From NCBI RefSeq assembly GCF_001714725.1, contig NZ_CP016447.1, positions 2,929,001 through 2,993,000 of the forward strand: DNA of 64,000 nt, written 5' to 3'. Positions 21,601 through 29,777 of the stretch are shown piece by piece. A program made the translations under genes and the position numbers. The stretch's first letter is position 1. Every line of letters begins with the position of its first letter. The notes under the pieces are model-generated. The model did not search any database. It was not told the origin of the DNA and worked only from the letters and a program-made list of their open reading frames with translations. This stretch comes from Acidovorax sp. RAC01 (GTDB lineage Bacteria; Pseudomonadota; Gammaproteobacteria; Burkholderiales; Burkholderiaceae_C).

Positions 21601-21628
21601 ACTTGTGGATAACTTGCGTGGCTTCAAG
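21601..21628 (-). promoter_or_regulatory. Candidate sigma-32 promoter of dnaK overlapping a DnaA box
   Basis: On the minus strand CTTGAA (21623-21628) is followed after 14 bases by CCACAAGT (21601-21608). This resembles the heat-shock consensus CTTGAAA - 11 to 16 - CCCCATNT. The DnaA box TTATCCACA (21604-21612 on the minus strand) is a perfect match and overlaps the -10 element. The promoter reading is an inference; the DnaA box is exact. Confidence 0.5.
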
Positions 21629-21656
21629 TCGTCCGCATCGATTTATCTGCAAATGC

Positions 21657-22208
21657 TCACTTGGGCGCGGTCACGGTGACCAGGGCCGGGCGCAGCACGC
21701 GCTCGGCAATCACGTAGCCCTTTTGCAGCACGGCGACCACGGTGTTGGGCTCCTGCTCGGCAGGCACCACGCTAATGGCCTGGTGCTGGTGCGGATCGAA
21801 CTTGGCGCCTGCGGCAGGGTTGATGGCCATCACCTTGTTGCGCTCCAGGGCCGAGGTGAGCTGGCGCAGCGTGGCGTCGGCGCCTTCGCGCAGCTGCTGG
21901 GGCGTGGCCTCCTTGATGGACAGGGCGGCGTCCAGGCTGTCGGCCACGGGCAGCAGGCTTTCGGCAAAACTCTCGATCCCGAACTTGCGGGCCTTGCTCA
22001 CTTCATCTTCGGCGCGGCGGCGGGCGTTCTCGGCCTCGGCCTTGGCCCGCAGGAACTGGTCGGCCAGATCGGCGCTCTTGGCCTTGAGCTCGGCCAGCTC
22101 GCCCTGCAGGCGGGCCAGTTCGTCCGACGCGTGGGCGGCCATCGCGGCTTCGACTTCTTCGGGGGCGGGGGCGCTCTGGGAGAGATTGGTTTCGCTGTGA
22201 TCTGACAT
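21657..22208 (-). CDS. grpE: Nucleotide exchange factor GrpE
   Basis: GrpE releases ADP from DnaK. The 183-residue protein starts [20 protein letters not shown] (acidic, disordered N-terminus), then a long coiled-coil helix ([19 protein letters not shown]) and the beta-domain with [17 protein letters not shown] and [18 protein letters not shown]. The open frame reaches 22337, but the acidic start at 22208 is typical of the family and fits a promoter candidate just upstream. First gene of grpE-dnaK-dnaJ. Confidence 0.95.
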   Translation of the reverse strand: MSDHSETNLSQSAPAPEEVEAAMAAHASDELARLQGELAELKAKSADLADQFLRAKAEAENARRRAEDEVSKARKFGIESFAESLLPVADSLDAALSIKEATPQQLREGADATLRQLTSALERNKVMAINPAAGAKFDPHQHQAISVVPAEQEPNTVVAVLQKGYVIAERVLRPALVTVTAPK

Positions 22209-22243
22209 GGTTTTGTAGAGGTTATGGAGCGGGTACGCGCGGT

Positions 22244-22271
22244 AGCTGCGGGCCTTTGGCTGGAATTCAAG
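22244..22271 (-). promoter_or_regulatory. Candidate sigma-32 promoter of grpE
   Basis: On the minus strand CTTGAA (22266-22271) is followed after 13 bases by CCCGCAGCT (22244-22252), a partial match to CCCCATNT. A transcript would start near 22237, giving a leader of about 28 bases before grpE. The -10 match is imperfect. Confidence 0.45.
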
Positions 22272-22429
22272 CCCCGGCGTGGGGTCATGGCCTGCCTGGC
22301 GCGCGCGGGCTGCGGCCGGGAACGGCCTGGGGTGCAACAGATGTCGGGCCCCTCTTGTGTTTTTGCAAGGGCCATGGGGCGGTTTGCCTGAGGCAGGTCA
22401 GCTCCAGGCAGCTGTTTTGCCCAGGGAAG

Positions 22430-22459
22430 TGTACAAGCCCGCCAAGTCAGGGCTATAAT
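22430..22459 (+). promoter_or_regulatory. Candidate sigma-70 promoter of rpsF operon
   Basis: TGTACA (22430-22435, four of six matches to TTGACA) is followed after 18 bases by a perfect TATAAT (22454-22459). The transcript would have a leader of about 70 bases before rpsF that contains a GACCC-ATCC-GGGTC hairpin and a CCG, possibly a binding site for S6:S18. Confidence 0.7.
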
Positions 22460-22537
22460 CGCCGGCTTTGCCTTGCCACACCGCACGACCCATCCGGGTC
22501 GGGACGCAACGGGTGGTCTTACCCAAAAGGAGTATGC

Positions 22538-22954
22538 ATGCGTCATTACGAAATCATTTTGTTGATCCATCCGGATCAAAGCGAGCAAGTTCCAGCGATG
22601 CTGGAGCGCTACAAGGGCATGATCACCGCTGGCGGTGGCAAGGTGCACCGCGTGGAAGACTGGGGCCGCCGTCAACTGGCGTACCTGATCAACAAGCTGG
22701 CCAAGGCCCACTACCTGTGCGTCAACATCGAAGCCGACCAGGCCGTGATGGCTGAACTGGAGCACGCCTTCAAGTTCAACGACGCCGTGCTGCGCCACCT
22801 GACGGTTCAGAAGAAGAAGGCCGATACGGGCCCATCTTCCATGATGAAGACTGTCGAGCGCGAAGAGGCCCGCAAGGCCAGCCAGGCTGAGTACGCAGCT
22901 GCCGGTGGCGAACGCGGTGAGCGTGGCGACCGTCCGGATCGCGGCGACCGCTGA
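22538..22954 (+). CDS. rpsF: 30S ribosomal protein S6
   Basis: S6 binds 16S rRNA in the platform together with S18. The 138-residue protein starts [19 protein letters not shown] and has [20 protein letters not shown]. Its C-terminal tail is extended and charged ([16 protein letters not shown]), longer than in many S6 proteins. The start is set by the S6 N-terminus and by AAAAGGAG at 22525-22532. First gene of rpsF-priB-rpsR-rplI. Confidence 0.97.
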   Translation: MRHYEIILLIHPDQSEQVPAMLERYKGMITAGGGKVHRVEDWGRRQLAYLINKLAKAHYLCVNIEADQAVMAELEHAFKFNDAVLRHLTVQKKKADTGPSSMMKTVEREEARKASQAEYAAAGGERGERGDRPDRGDR

Positions 22955-22969
22955 TCCATCTTCATTGGA

Positions 22970-23260
22970 GTGGAGAACCGCGTAGCCCTGACCGCCTGTA
23001 TCGCAGAGGCTGAGCCCCTGCGTTACACGCCCGCCGGACTGCCCGCCATCACGCTGCGACTCGAACACGAGTCCCGGCAGACCGAGGCAGGCACCCCGCG
23101 CGAAGTCAAGGCCGCCATGAAGGCGATTGCTTTTGGAGCAATGGCCGAGCGCCTGGCAAGGCAGAACATCGGAAGTCTCTGGACTTTCACCGGTTTTCTG
23201 GCAACCCCGCGCAATGGCAAGACCGCAGTGCTGCACATCCAGGATATTCAACAAAATTAA
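22970..23260 (+). CDS. priB: Primosomal replication protein N (PriB)
   Basis: PriB is a single-stranded-DNA-binding OB-fold protein that helps PriA restart stalled forks and reload DnaB. The 96-residue product begins with GTG at 22970 ([20 protein letters not shown]) and has the OB-fold segments [12 protein letters not shown] and [20 protein letters not shown]. The start codon is GTG and its ribosome binding site is weak; translation may depend on coupling to rpsF, whose stop is 16 bases upstream. Position between rpsF and rpsR is the standard one. Confidence 0.93.
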   Translation: MENRVALTACIAEAEPLRYTPAGLPAITLRLEHESRQTEAGTPREVKAAMKAIAFGAMAERLARQNIGSLWTFTGFLATPRNGKTAVLHIQDIQQN

Positions 23261-23277
23261 TTTGCAAGGGGTCCGCA

Positions 23278-23559
23278 ATGGCCACGTTCAAGAAGTTCAA
23301 CAAAGACAAGCGCCCAAAGCGCAACACCCAGTCCCTGCTGTTCAAGCGCAAGCGCTTTTGCCGCTTCACGGTGACCGGTGTTGAAGAAATCGACTACAAG
23401 GATGTCGACACGCTGCGCGATTTCATCGCCGAAAACGGCAAGATCATCCCCGCACGCCTGACCGGCACGCGCGCCATCTTCCAGCGCCAGCTGAACACCG
23501 CCATCAAGCGCGCCCGCTTCCTGGCCCTGGTGCCTTACAGCGACCAGCACAAGATCTAA
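23278..23559 (+). CDS. rpsR: 30S ribosomal protein S18
   Basis: S18 forms a heterodimer with S6 on the 30S platform. The 93-residue protein starts [20 protein letters not shown] and has [20 protein letters not shown] and the conserved [14 protein letters not shown] block. Preceded by AAGGGG. It lies 17 bases after priB and 12 before rplI. Confidence 0.97.
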   Translation: MATFKKFNKDKRPKRNTQSLLFKRKRFCRFTVTGVEEIDYKDVDTLRDFIAENGKIIPARLTGTRAIFQRQLNTAIKRARFLALVPYSDQHKI

Positions 23560-23571
23560 GGAGCACAACCC

Positions 23572-24024
23572 ATGCAAATCATCCTGCTCGACAAGGTTGT
23601 GAACCTCGGCAACCTCGGCGAAATCGTCAAGGTCAAGGACGGCTACGCCCGCAACTTCCTGATCCCTTCGGGCCGCGCCCGCCGCGCCACCGAAGCCAAC
23701 AAGGCCGAGTTCGAAGCCAAGCGCGTTGAACTGGAAAAGGCTGCAGCTGCCAAGCTGGCCGAAGCCCAGGCACAGGGCGAAAAGCTGGGCGGCACCACCG
23801 TCAAGCTGACCCAGAAGGCTGGCGTTGACGGCCGTCTGTTCGGTTCCGTGACCAACCATGACATCGCCGAAGAGCTGAACAAGCAAGGCTACAAGGTCGT
23901 GAAGTCCCAGGTCCGCATGCCTAATGGCCCCATCAAGGTCGTGAGCGAGTCCACCGTGAGCGTGGCCCTGCACACCGACGTGGTGGTGGACGTGACCGTA
24001 ACGGTGCTTGGCGAAACCGCCTGA
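23572..24024 (+). CDS. rplI: 50S ribosomal protein L9
   Basis: L9 binds 23S rRNA near the L1 stalk. The 150-residue protein starts [20 protein letters not shown], with [16 protein letters not shown] and a long connecting helix rich in Ala, Lys and Glu, then the C-terminal domain ([20 protein letters not shown]). Preceded by AAGGAG. Last gene of the operon, followed by a strong terminator. Confidence 0.97.
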   Translation: MQIILLDKVVNLGNLGEIVKVKDGYARNFLIPSGRARRATEANKAEFEAKRVELEKAAAAKLAEAQAQGEKLGGTTVKLTQKAGVDGRLFGSVTNHDIAEELNKQGYKVVKSQVRMPNGPIKVVSESTVSVALHTDVVVDVTVTVLGETA

Positions 24025-24051
24025 CCGGTTCCCTGGCAACTGCCACGAAAG

Positions 24052-24080
24052 AAAGCCGCCTTCGGGCGGCTTTTCTTTTT
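24052..24080 (+). terminator. Rho-independent terminator of rpsF-rplI operon
   Basis: AAAGCCGCC-TTCG-GGCGGCTTT: a 9-bp stem with a stable UUCG tetraloop, followed by TCTTTTT. Located 27 bases after rplI. Confidence 0.95.
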
Positions 24081-24464
24081 GTGCCGGTCCTACTGCCCCG
24101 GGTCAGCGGTTTCATACACATCTGCCCACTGGCAGTGCACGCGTTATCCACAGACTTGTGCAATGACGTCGCGCTGCGCCGGCGATAGCATTAAGGGTTG
24201 CCTGCGACGGCACGGGCGGGTCCGGGATGCCTGTGACCGGCCTCCATCTGCTTCGCGGCTCGCAGGGTCCCTGTGAAGAGTGACTGGGTCCAGGTGGCCA
24301 TAGCGACCGCGCCAGAGGGCGGTGAGCGATCTACCCACCGAGCAGGCGCAAGGCGCCAGCCAAACCCGGGTAGCCCAGTCCCCGCAGGGCAAATGCCACG
24401 GGCAACGTTGCGTCCCAAGGCCGTATTTTCAGAGGGCGCTGTGCTCTCGGTGTCAAAGGATTTC
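24081..24464. other. rplI-dnaB intergenic region with a perfect DnaA box
   Basis: No gene is recognised. TTATCCACA at 24144-24152 is an exact DnaA-box consensus on the plus strand; it is the only one here. An open frame in phase with dnaB starts at 24273 but lacks family similarity before 24465. The region should contain the dnaB promoter. Confidence 0.55.
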
Positions 24465-25877
24465 ATGTCTGCTGTGTTCCCTCCCCTCGAAGACGGTTTC
24501 ACCCCGGTGCCAGACCGCGAGATTGCCAAGCTGCGCGTGCCCCCGCACTCGATCGAGGCGGAATCGAGCGTACTGGGTGGGCTGCTGCTGGACAACAACG
24601 CCTGGGACCGCGTGGGTGACCTGCTGGTGGAAAGCCACTTCTACCGGCATGAGCACCAGATGATCTACACGGCCATCGGTGCGCTCATCAATGCCAGCAA
24701 GCCGGCCGATGTGATCACGGTGTTCGAGCACCTCACCAACCTGGGCAAGGCGCAGGACATCGGTGGTCTCACCTACCTGAACAACCTGGCCCAGTACGTG
24801 CCCAGCGCCAGCAACATCCGGCGCTATGCCGAGATCGTTCGGGAGCGGGCCATCCTGCGCAAGCTCGTCACCGCCAGTGACGAGATATCCACCAACGCCT
24901 TCAATCCCCAGGGCAAGACGGTCGAACGCATCCTCGACGAGGCTGAAGCCAAGATCTTTGCGATTGGCGAAGAGGGCTCGCGCACCAAGCAGGGTTTCCA
25001 GTCGCTTGACACGCTGGTGATCGACCTGCTCGACCGCGTCCAGGAGATGGCCGACAACCCGGTGGACGTGACCGGCGTGCCCACGGGCTTTGCCGACCTG
25101 GACCGCATGACATCGGGCCTGCAGGCGGGCGACATGGTGGTGCTGGCCGCGCGTCCGTCGATGGGCAAGACCTCGTTTGCGGTGAACATTGCCGAGCATG
25201 TGGCGCTCAACGAAGGCCTGCCCGTGGCCATCTTCTCGATGGAAATGGGTGCGGCCCAGCTGGCCGTGCGTATCGTGGGCTCCATCGGCCGTGTGAACCA
25301 GGGCAACCTGCGCACCGGCAAGCTGACCGACGAGGAATGGCCGCGCCTGACCGAAGCCATCGAGAAGCTGCGCACCGTGTCGCTGCACATCGATGAAACC
25401 CCCGGCCTCACGCCCAGCGAGTTGCGCGCCAACGCGCGGCGGCTGGCGCGCCAGTGCGGCAAGCTCGGCCTGATCGTGGTGGACTATTTGCAGTTGATGA
25501 GCGGCTCGGGTTCGTCAGGCTCGGACAACCGCGCCACCGAACTGGGTGAAATCTCGCGGGGGCTGAAGATGCTGGCCAAGGAGCTGCAGTGCCCGGTGAT
25601 CGCGCTGTCGCAGCTCAACCGCTCGGTCGAGCAACGCACCGACAAGCGCCCCATGATGTCCGACCTGCGAGAGTCCGGCGCCATCGAGCAGGATGCCGAC
25701 ATCATCATGTTCATCTACCGCGACGACTACTACAACAAGGACTCCAAGGAGCCCAATGTGGCGGAGGTGATCATCGGCAAGCAGCGTAACGGGCCCACCG
25801 GTACGGTGAAGCTGTACTTCCAGAAGAACCAGACGCGTTTCGAGAACCTGGCGATGGGTTCTGGCGACGATTACTAG
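24465..25877 (+). CDS. dnaB: Replicative DNA helicase DnaB
   Basis: DnaB is the hexameric 5'-3' helicase of the replication fork. The 470-residue protein starts MSAVFPPLEDGFTPVPDREI, has the N-terminal helical domain (PPHSIEAESSVLGGLLLDNN), a linker, and the RecA-like C-terminal domain with Walker A ARPSMGKTSFA at about residue 229, Walker B LIVVDYLQLMSG and the DLRESGAIEQDADIIMF segment. Preceded by AAAGGA. No intein is present. PriB, which helps reload DnaB, is encoded 1.2 kb upstream. Confidence 0.97.
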   Translation: MSAVFPPLEDGFTPVPDREIAKLRVPPHSIEAESSVLGGLLLDNNAWDRVGDLLVESHFYRHEHQMIYTAIGALINASKPADVITVFEHLTNLGKAQDIGGLTYLNNLAQYVPSASNIRRYAEIVRERAILRKLVTASDEISTNAFNPQGKTVERILDEAEAKIFAIGEEGSRTKQGFQSLDTLVIDLLDRVQEMADNPVDVTGVPTGFADLDRMTSGLQAGDMVVLAARPSMGKTSFAVNIAEHVALNEGLPVAIFSMEMGAAQLAVRIVGSIGRVNQGNLRTGKLTDEEWPRLTEAIEKLRTVSLHIDETPGLTPSELRANARRLARQCGKLGLIVVDYLQLMSGSGSSGSDNRATELGEISRGLKMLAKELQCPVIALSQLNRSVEQRTDKRPMMSDLRESGAIEQDADIIMFIYRDDYYNKDSKEPNVAEVIIGKQRNGPTGTVKLYFQKNQTRFENLAMGSGDDY

Positions 25878-25879
25878 TG

Positions 25880-25943
25880 AAAATGGGCTCTAGGGCTTTT
25901 TTTATAAGCATTTATTGCTATTGAAATCATAGCAATGAGTGCG
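25880..25943 (+). repeat. Dispersed intergenic repeat, copy d
   Basis: Just after dnaB: AAATGGGCTCTAGGGC, a T-rich block, TAAGCATTTATTGCTATTG and AAATCATAGCAATGAGTGCG. The arms TTGCTAT and ATAGCAA form an inverted repeat. The T-rich part might help terminate dnaB transcripts. Confidence 0.7.
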
Positions 25944-26124
25944 GATGCGTCGCAGCGCTTGCGTCCACGGTGACCCGCTCAACCGCGCGGGCCGTACGGC
26001 CCTGCTGAGGCCCGATGGCCGCTCGCCGCTTCTGTGCGGCTATTGCCCGGCACCTGCCTCGTCGTGCTGCCCGGCCTGTCAGGCGCTTGGTGGCGGTATC
26101 CGCACGCACTGCCCCGCGGCCGCC

Positions 26125-26511
26125 TTATTGCATCACTGCCCAGATCAGCAGCCCCAGGCAGGTCGCTCCCAGCACTGCAATGGCCAGGGTGAGCCGCCGG
26201 TTGCGCTTGCGCAGGTCCTCCACGGCCCGTATCACCTGGGCGTTCTGCTGTGCGAGCGACTGGATCAGCGCTGCGCCATCGATCTGCTCCTGCTCCAGCT
26301 GCCCGACGCGTTCGCGCAGATGCAGCAGTTGGGTTTCCACAGGGAGGGCGGCTTCTTCACCGGATGCTGCAATGGATGCAGCGCCCGGCGCATCGGCCTT
26401 GCTCTTGCGTGTGGTGCCCAGCAGCTTCTTGGCGGCATTGAGGATCTGAGGCGTGGCCTCGATGACATCGCCCCAGGGCACGAGCTTGAGTGCGGTGACC
26501 CAGCCCACCAT
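26125..26511 (-). CDS. Small coiled-coil membrane protein of unknown function
   Basis: The 128-residue product begins MVGWVTALKLVPWGDVIEAT, contains a predicted coiled coil (LHLRERVGQLEQEQIDGAAL) followed by basic residues (RKRNRRL), and ends in a single membrane helix (TLAIAVLGATCLGLLIWAVM). The tail-anchored topology suggests an inner-membrane protein with its coiled coil in the cytoplasm. It starts two bases after the phoH-like stop on the same strand and is very likely cotranscribed with it. I do not recognise a named family. Confidence 0.8.
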   Translation of the reverse strand: MVGWVTALKLVPWGDVIEATPQILNAAKKLLGTTRKSKADAPGAASIAASGEEAALPVETQLLHLRERVGQLEQEQIDGAALIQSLAQQNAQVIRAVEDLRKRNRRLTLAIAVLGATCLGLLIWAVMQ

Positions 26512-26513
26512 GG

Positions 26514-28313
26514 TCAGAGCACCTCGCTGGCAAAGTCGGCCAGGCGCGAGCGTTCGCCACGCGCCAGGGTGATGTGCCCGCTGTGCGGCCAGCCCTTGAA
26601 GCGGTCGACGGCAAACGTGAGGCCCGACGAGCCTTCGGTGAGGTAAGGCGTGTCGATCTGCGCCAGGTTGCCCATGCAGATGATCTTGGTGCCCGGGCCC
26701 GCGCGTGTGATGAGCGTCTTCATCTGCTTGGGCGTCAGGTTCTGCGCCTCGTCGATGATCACGTACTTGTTCAGGAAGGTGCGCCCGCGCATGAAGTTCA
26801 TGCTCTTGATCTTGATGCGGCTGCGGATCAGCTCGTTGGTGGCCGCGCGGCCCCACTCGCCGGCATTGCCGCCATCGCCCTTGGCCAGAAATTCAAGGTT
26901 GTCGTCCAGCGCGCCCATCCAGGGGCCCATCTTTTCTTCCTCGGTGCCGGGCAGAAAACCGATGTCCTCGCCCACGCTCACCGTGGCGCGGGTCATGATG
27001 ATCTCGGTATAGCGACGGTCGTCCAGCACCTGCGTGAGGCCTGCGGCCAGTGCCAGCAGCGTCTTGCCGGTACCGGCGGTGCCGGTCAGTGTCACGAAGT
27101 CGATCTCCGGGTCCATGAGCAGGTTCATGGCGTAGTTCTGCTCGCGGTTGCGGGTGGTCACGCCCCACACTGCGTTCTTGGCCGAACCGTAGTCCTTGAG
27201 CGTCTGCAGCACCGCAGTCTTCTCGCGGATCTCGCTCACGCGGGCGAACAGGCTGGGCTCGCCGGGTGCCTCGAAGTACACGAACTGGTTGATCATCAGC
27301 TGCGGCACGATGGGCCCGCCAATGCGGTAGTACGTGTGCGCGCCGCTTTGCCAGCTCTCTACATTTTTGCCACTCTTGGACCAGAAATCCTGCGGCAGGG
27401 CCAGCACGCCGGCGTAGAGCAGGTCGCCGTCTTCCAGCGTTTTGTCGTTCTGGTAATCCTCGGCGTTCAGGCCCAGGGCGCGCGCCTTGACGCGCATGTT
27501 GATGTCCTTGGACACCAGCACCACTTCGCGTTGCGTGTGCTCCTTGGCCAGGGCCGCCACCACGCCCAGGATCTGGTTGTCGGCCTTGCCCGGGGGCAGG
27601 CTGGTGGGCAGGCTGTAGTCCAGTGGTGCGGTCTGGAAGTACAGGCAGCCGCCGGCAGCGCGCTGGCCGGTGGAGTCCAGCTTGAGCCCGCGGCCGATGT
27701 CGGCGCCCTGCACGCCAGCGAGGGCATCGAGCGTGCGGCTGGTCTGGCGGCCGTTGCGGGCGACTTCGGTCATGCCTTTCTTGTGGCCGTCGAGTTCCTC
27801 CAGCACGATCATCGGCAGGAAGATGTCGTGTTCTTCAAACCGGAAGAGGCTGGTCGGGTCGTGCAGCAGCACGTTGGTGTCGAGCACGAACAGCTTGGCG
27901 GGGCCGCGGGGGCGGCTGCCGCGCTTGGTGCGGCCACCGGCTGCTGGCGAGGTGGCCGGTGCCACGGCCTCGGCAGCAGGCTGCGTGGCTGTTGCAGGCG
28001 CCTTGGCAGTGCGGCGGGGCGTGCTGCGTGCAGGTGCCTCGGCGGTATCCAGGGCTGCCATCGCAGCGGTGGGCACTGCCGCGCGGCCGCGCGTCTCGAC
28101 CTGCACCATGCCGCCGCTGGCGGCCGGCATGGACGTCGACGCCACACTGTCGGCCTTGCGGCCGCTGCGGCCGGTGGTGCTGGAGCGGGCAGGCGCAGCG
28201 GCTGCTGTCACCTCTGCGGTGTCTGCGGCGGGTGTGCGGGGGCGGGCGGTGATCTCGAATGCTTCAGGCGCCAGGAGCGCAGCACGACGGCTGGGTGCGG
28301 GTGGCAGGGGCAT
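26514..28313 (-). CDS. PhoH family ATPase with N-terminal PIN domain
   Basis: The 599-residue protein has an Ala/Pro/Thr-rich unstructured N-terminus (1-140), a PIN nuclease-type domain starting near 141 (LFVLDTNVLLHDP, with acidic LEELDGHKKG), and a PhoH ATPase domain with Walker A GTAGTGKTLLALAAG at about 410 and Walker B VIIDEAQNLTPKQMK. This PIN-PhoH fusion (PhoH2/YlaK type) is known in other bacteria as an ATP-dependent RNA helicase/ribonuclease. Cytoplasmic. The long low-complexity N-terminus is unusual and the true start could be further in. Upstream of it lies the terminator of the peroxiredoxin gene. Confidence 0.9.
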   Translation of the reverse strand: MPLPPAPSRRAALLAPEAFEITARPRTPAADTAEVTAAAAPARSSTTGRSGRKADSVASTSMPAASGGMVQVETRGRAAVPTAAMAALDTAEAPARSTPRRTAKAPATATQPAAEAVAPATSPAAGGRTKRGSRPRGPAKLFVLDTNVLLHDPTSLFRFEEHDIFLPMIVLEELDGHKKGMTEVARNGRQTSRTLDALAGVQGADIGRGLKLDSTGQRAAGGCLYFQTAPLDYSLPTSLPPGKADNQILGVVAALAKEHTQREVVLVSKDINMRVKARALGLNAEDYQNDKTLEDGDLLYAGVLALPQDFWSKSGKNVESWQSGAHTYYRIGGPIVPQLMINQFVYFEAPGEPSLFARVSEIREKTAVLQTLKDYGSAKNAVWGVTTRNREQNYAMNLLMDPEIDFVTLTGTAGTGKTLLALAAGLTQVLDDRRYTEIIMTRATVSVGEDIGFLPGTEEEKMGPWMGALDDNLEFLAKGDGGNAGEWGRAATNELIRSRIKIKSMNFMRGRTFLNKYVIIDEAQNLTPKQMKTLITRAGPGTKIICMGNLAQIDTPYLTEGSSGLTFAVDRFKGWPHSGHITLARGERSRLADFASEVL

Positions 28314-28352
28314 GGGTGGCGGGGCCTTGGTCAGTGGGGGTGATCAGAAAGC

Positions 28353-28382
28353 AAAAAGCCGCCTGGAGGCCAAGGCGGCTTT
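28353..28382 (-). terminator. Rho-independent terminator of the peroxiredoxin gene
   Basis: AAAGCCGCC (28355-28363) and GGCGGCTTT (28374-28382) form a 9-bp stem with a 10-base loop; on the minus strand it ends in TTTTTGC. The symmetrical A/T flanks may also allow plus-strand termination. Confidence 0.9.
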
Positions 28383-28503
28383 TCGTGTGAGGGCAAGCGT
28401 TGCGTGTACCGGCAGCATCAAACCATTATGCCTACAGGCCAAGACAGAACAGTGCAGGACGAGTAGGGATAAAACGACAGCGCCTGCCAGACGCAGAGAA
28501 TGG

Positions 28504-28989
28504 TCAGGCGGCCTTCTTGAGCGCCTTGATGGACTTCACGGCCTTGAGGACGTCATCGACGTGGCCCGGCACTTTCAGTCCACGCCATTCCTGCACCAGC
28601 AGGCCATCGGGGCCGACCAGGAAGGTGCTGCGCTCGATGCCCTTGACCTTCTTGCCGTACATGATCTTGTTCTTCACCACACCGAACATGTGGCACATCT
28701 TCTCTTCGGTGTCGGCGATGAGTTCAAAGGGCAGCTCCAGCTTTTCCTTGAATTCGTCATGCGACTTCATGTTGTCTCGCGACACGCCAAAAACGGCCGC
28801 CCCGGCCTTCACGAAGTCCTTGTACTTGTCGCGAAACTGCATGGCCTCCGTGGTGCAGCCAGGGGTATTGTCCTTGGGGTAAAAATAGAGAACGAGAACC
28901 TGGCCGAGGTGGGTCGTGTTGGAGACCTTGATACCACCGGTCGCGTTGGCTTCAAATTCAGGGAGGGGTTTGTTGACAACGATCGCCAT
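28504..28989 (-). CDS. bcp: Thioredoxin-dependent peroxiredoxin, Bcp type
   Basis: Bcp-type peroxiredoxins reduce hydrogen and organic peroxides in the cytoplasm. The 161-residue protein shows YFYPKDNTPGCTTEAMQF with the peroxidatic cysteine C45, then FGVSRDNMKSHDEF. The resolving cysteine found five residues later in E. coli Bcp is replaced by Met50; the only other cysteine is C99 (EEKMCHMFG). The enzyme may therefore be a 1-Cys type or use C99. Start is the family start. Monocistronic with its own terminator. Confidence 0.9.
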   Translation of the reverse strand: MAIVVNKPLPEFEANATGGIKVSNTTHLGQVLVLYFYPKDNTPGCTTEAMQFRDKYKDFVKAGAAVFGVSRDNMKSHDEFKEKLELPFELIADTEEKMCHMFGVVKNKIMYGKKVKGIERSTFLVGPDGLLVQEWRGLKVPGHVDDVLKAVKSIKALKKAA

Positions 28990-29245
28990 AGCACTTCAAT
29001 CTCTCAGGTGTAGTCGTTGGTAAGTCGGGGAATTGGGTGTGTTATTGCTCTTGTGAGTGGCCCCGACCGCAACCCGTGATTTTACCCCGAAACCCCTTCC
29101 CGGCCAAATGTAAGACAGTGTGTCGGCCTTGTGCCGGGCACCCGACAGACGCCTGGCCGCGCCCCGTTCGTGGCCTGTACGGCCTCACCCGATGTATTGC
29201 TTCTCGATGGGGGGCGGACGACCTCTGGAGTGGCCGGTTCGCCCG

Positions 29246-29620
29246 TCACTCGCTTTCGAGCAACAGCGCCACCACCACAGTGCGGCCTTCGCTGGCGAGG
29301 ATGTTGTAGGTGCGGCACGCCGCCGCCGTGTCCATGGTTTCCAGGCCCATGCGGTGGGCCATCAGCGGCGCCAGCCAGGCCGGGGGTGGAAAACGGTTGC
29401 GCTTGCCACTGCCGAAGATCACCAGTTCGGCTTCCAGCAGGGCCAGTTGTGCAAAGTGCTCGGCGGTCAGGTCCTCAAACCGCGCGCAGGCCCAGGGCTC
29501 GCGCGTTCCCTTCGATCCGAGGATGACGCTGTGGGTGATTTTTTCGCCATCCACCGTGATCCAGCCAGGGCCGTAGCCGCTGATGGTTTGCGCTTCTGAG
29601 CGGTCGGGCTGGAATTTCAT
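29246..29620 (-). CDS. Mth938-like (DUF498) domain protein
   Basis: The 124-residue product starts MKFQPDRSEAQTISGYGPGW and has the family pattern of a short beta-rich domain with ELVIFGSGKRNRFPPPAWL and GLETMDTAAACRTYNILASE. Related proteins include human AAMDC and many small bacterial proteins; the function is not established. The start at 29620 agrees with the family. It is divergent from alaA, with about 155 bases between them. Confidence 0.82.
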   Translation of the reverse strand: MKFQPDRSEAQTISGYGPGWITVDGEKITHSVILGSKGTREPWACARFEDLTAEHFAQLALLEAELVIFGSGKRNRFPPPAWLAPLMAHRMGLETMDTAAACRTYNILASEGRTVVVALLLESE

Positions 29621-29700
29621 GGGGATGGGGCCTTGGGGCAAAGCGGGCGAGGGGGCTGGCACAGTCTCGGACGGGCAGCGGCACCCGGGCGCGCTGCTGA

Positions 29701-29731
29701 ACTGTGGTCAAATTATAGGTTTCGCCACAGT
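29701..29731. promoter_or_regulatory. Inverted repeat around a -10-like element upstream of alaA
   Basis: ACTGTGG (29701-29707) and CCACAGT (29725-29731) are perfect 7-base inverted arms separated by 17 bases that include AATTATAGG, a possible -10. The layout resembles an operator for a dimeric regulator. It lies 47 bases upstream of alaA. Confidence 0.45.
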
Positions 29732-29777
29732 GTGCCCGCCCGTCGGCGGCACAAGGCCCCAGCACCATCGCCAGCGC

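Noticed and set aside
21601..24152. Possible replication origin because of two perfect DnaA boxes and dnaB/priB nearby
   Set aside because: Only two single boxes 2.5 kb apart, no AT-rich unwinding element, and no dnaA or dnaN.
24200..24440. Possible structured RNA or cobalamin riboswitch between rplI and dnaB
   Set aside because: GC-rich with a CCCGCAGGGC stretch, but the B12-box and other conserved blocks are absent.
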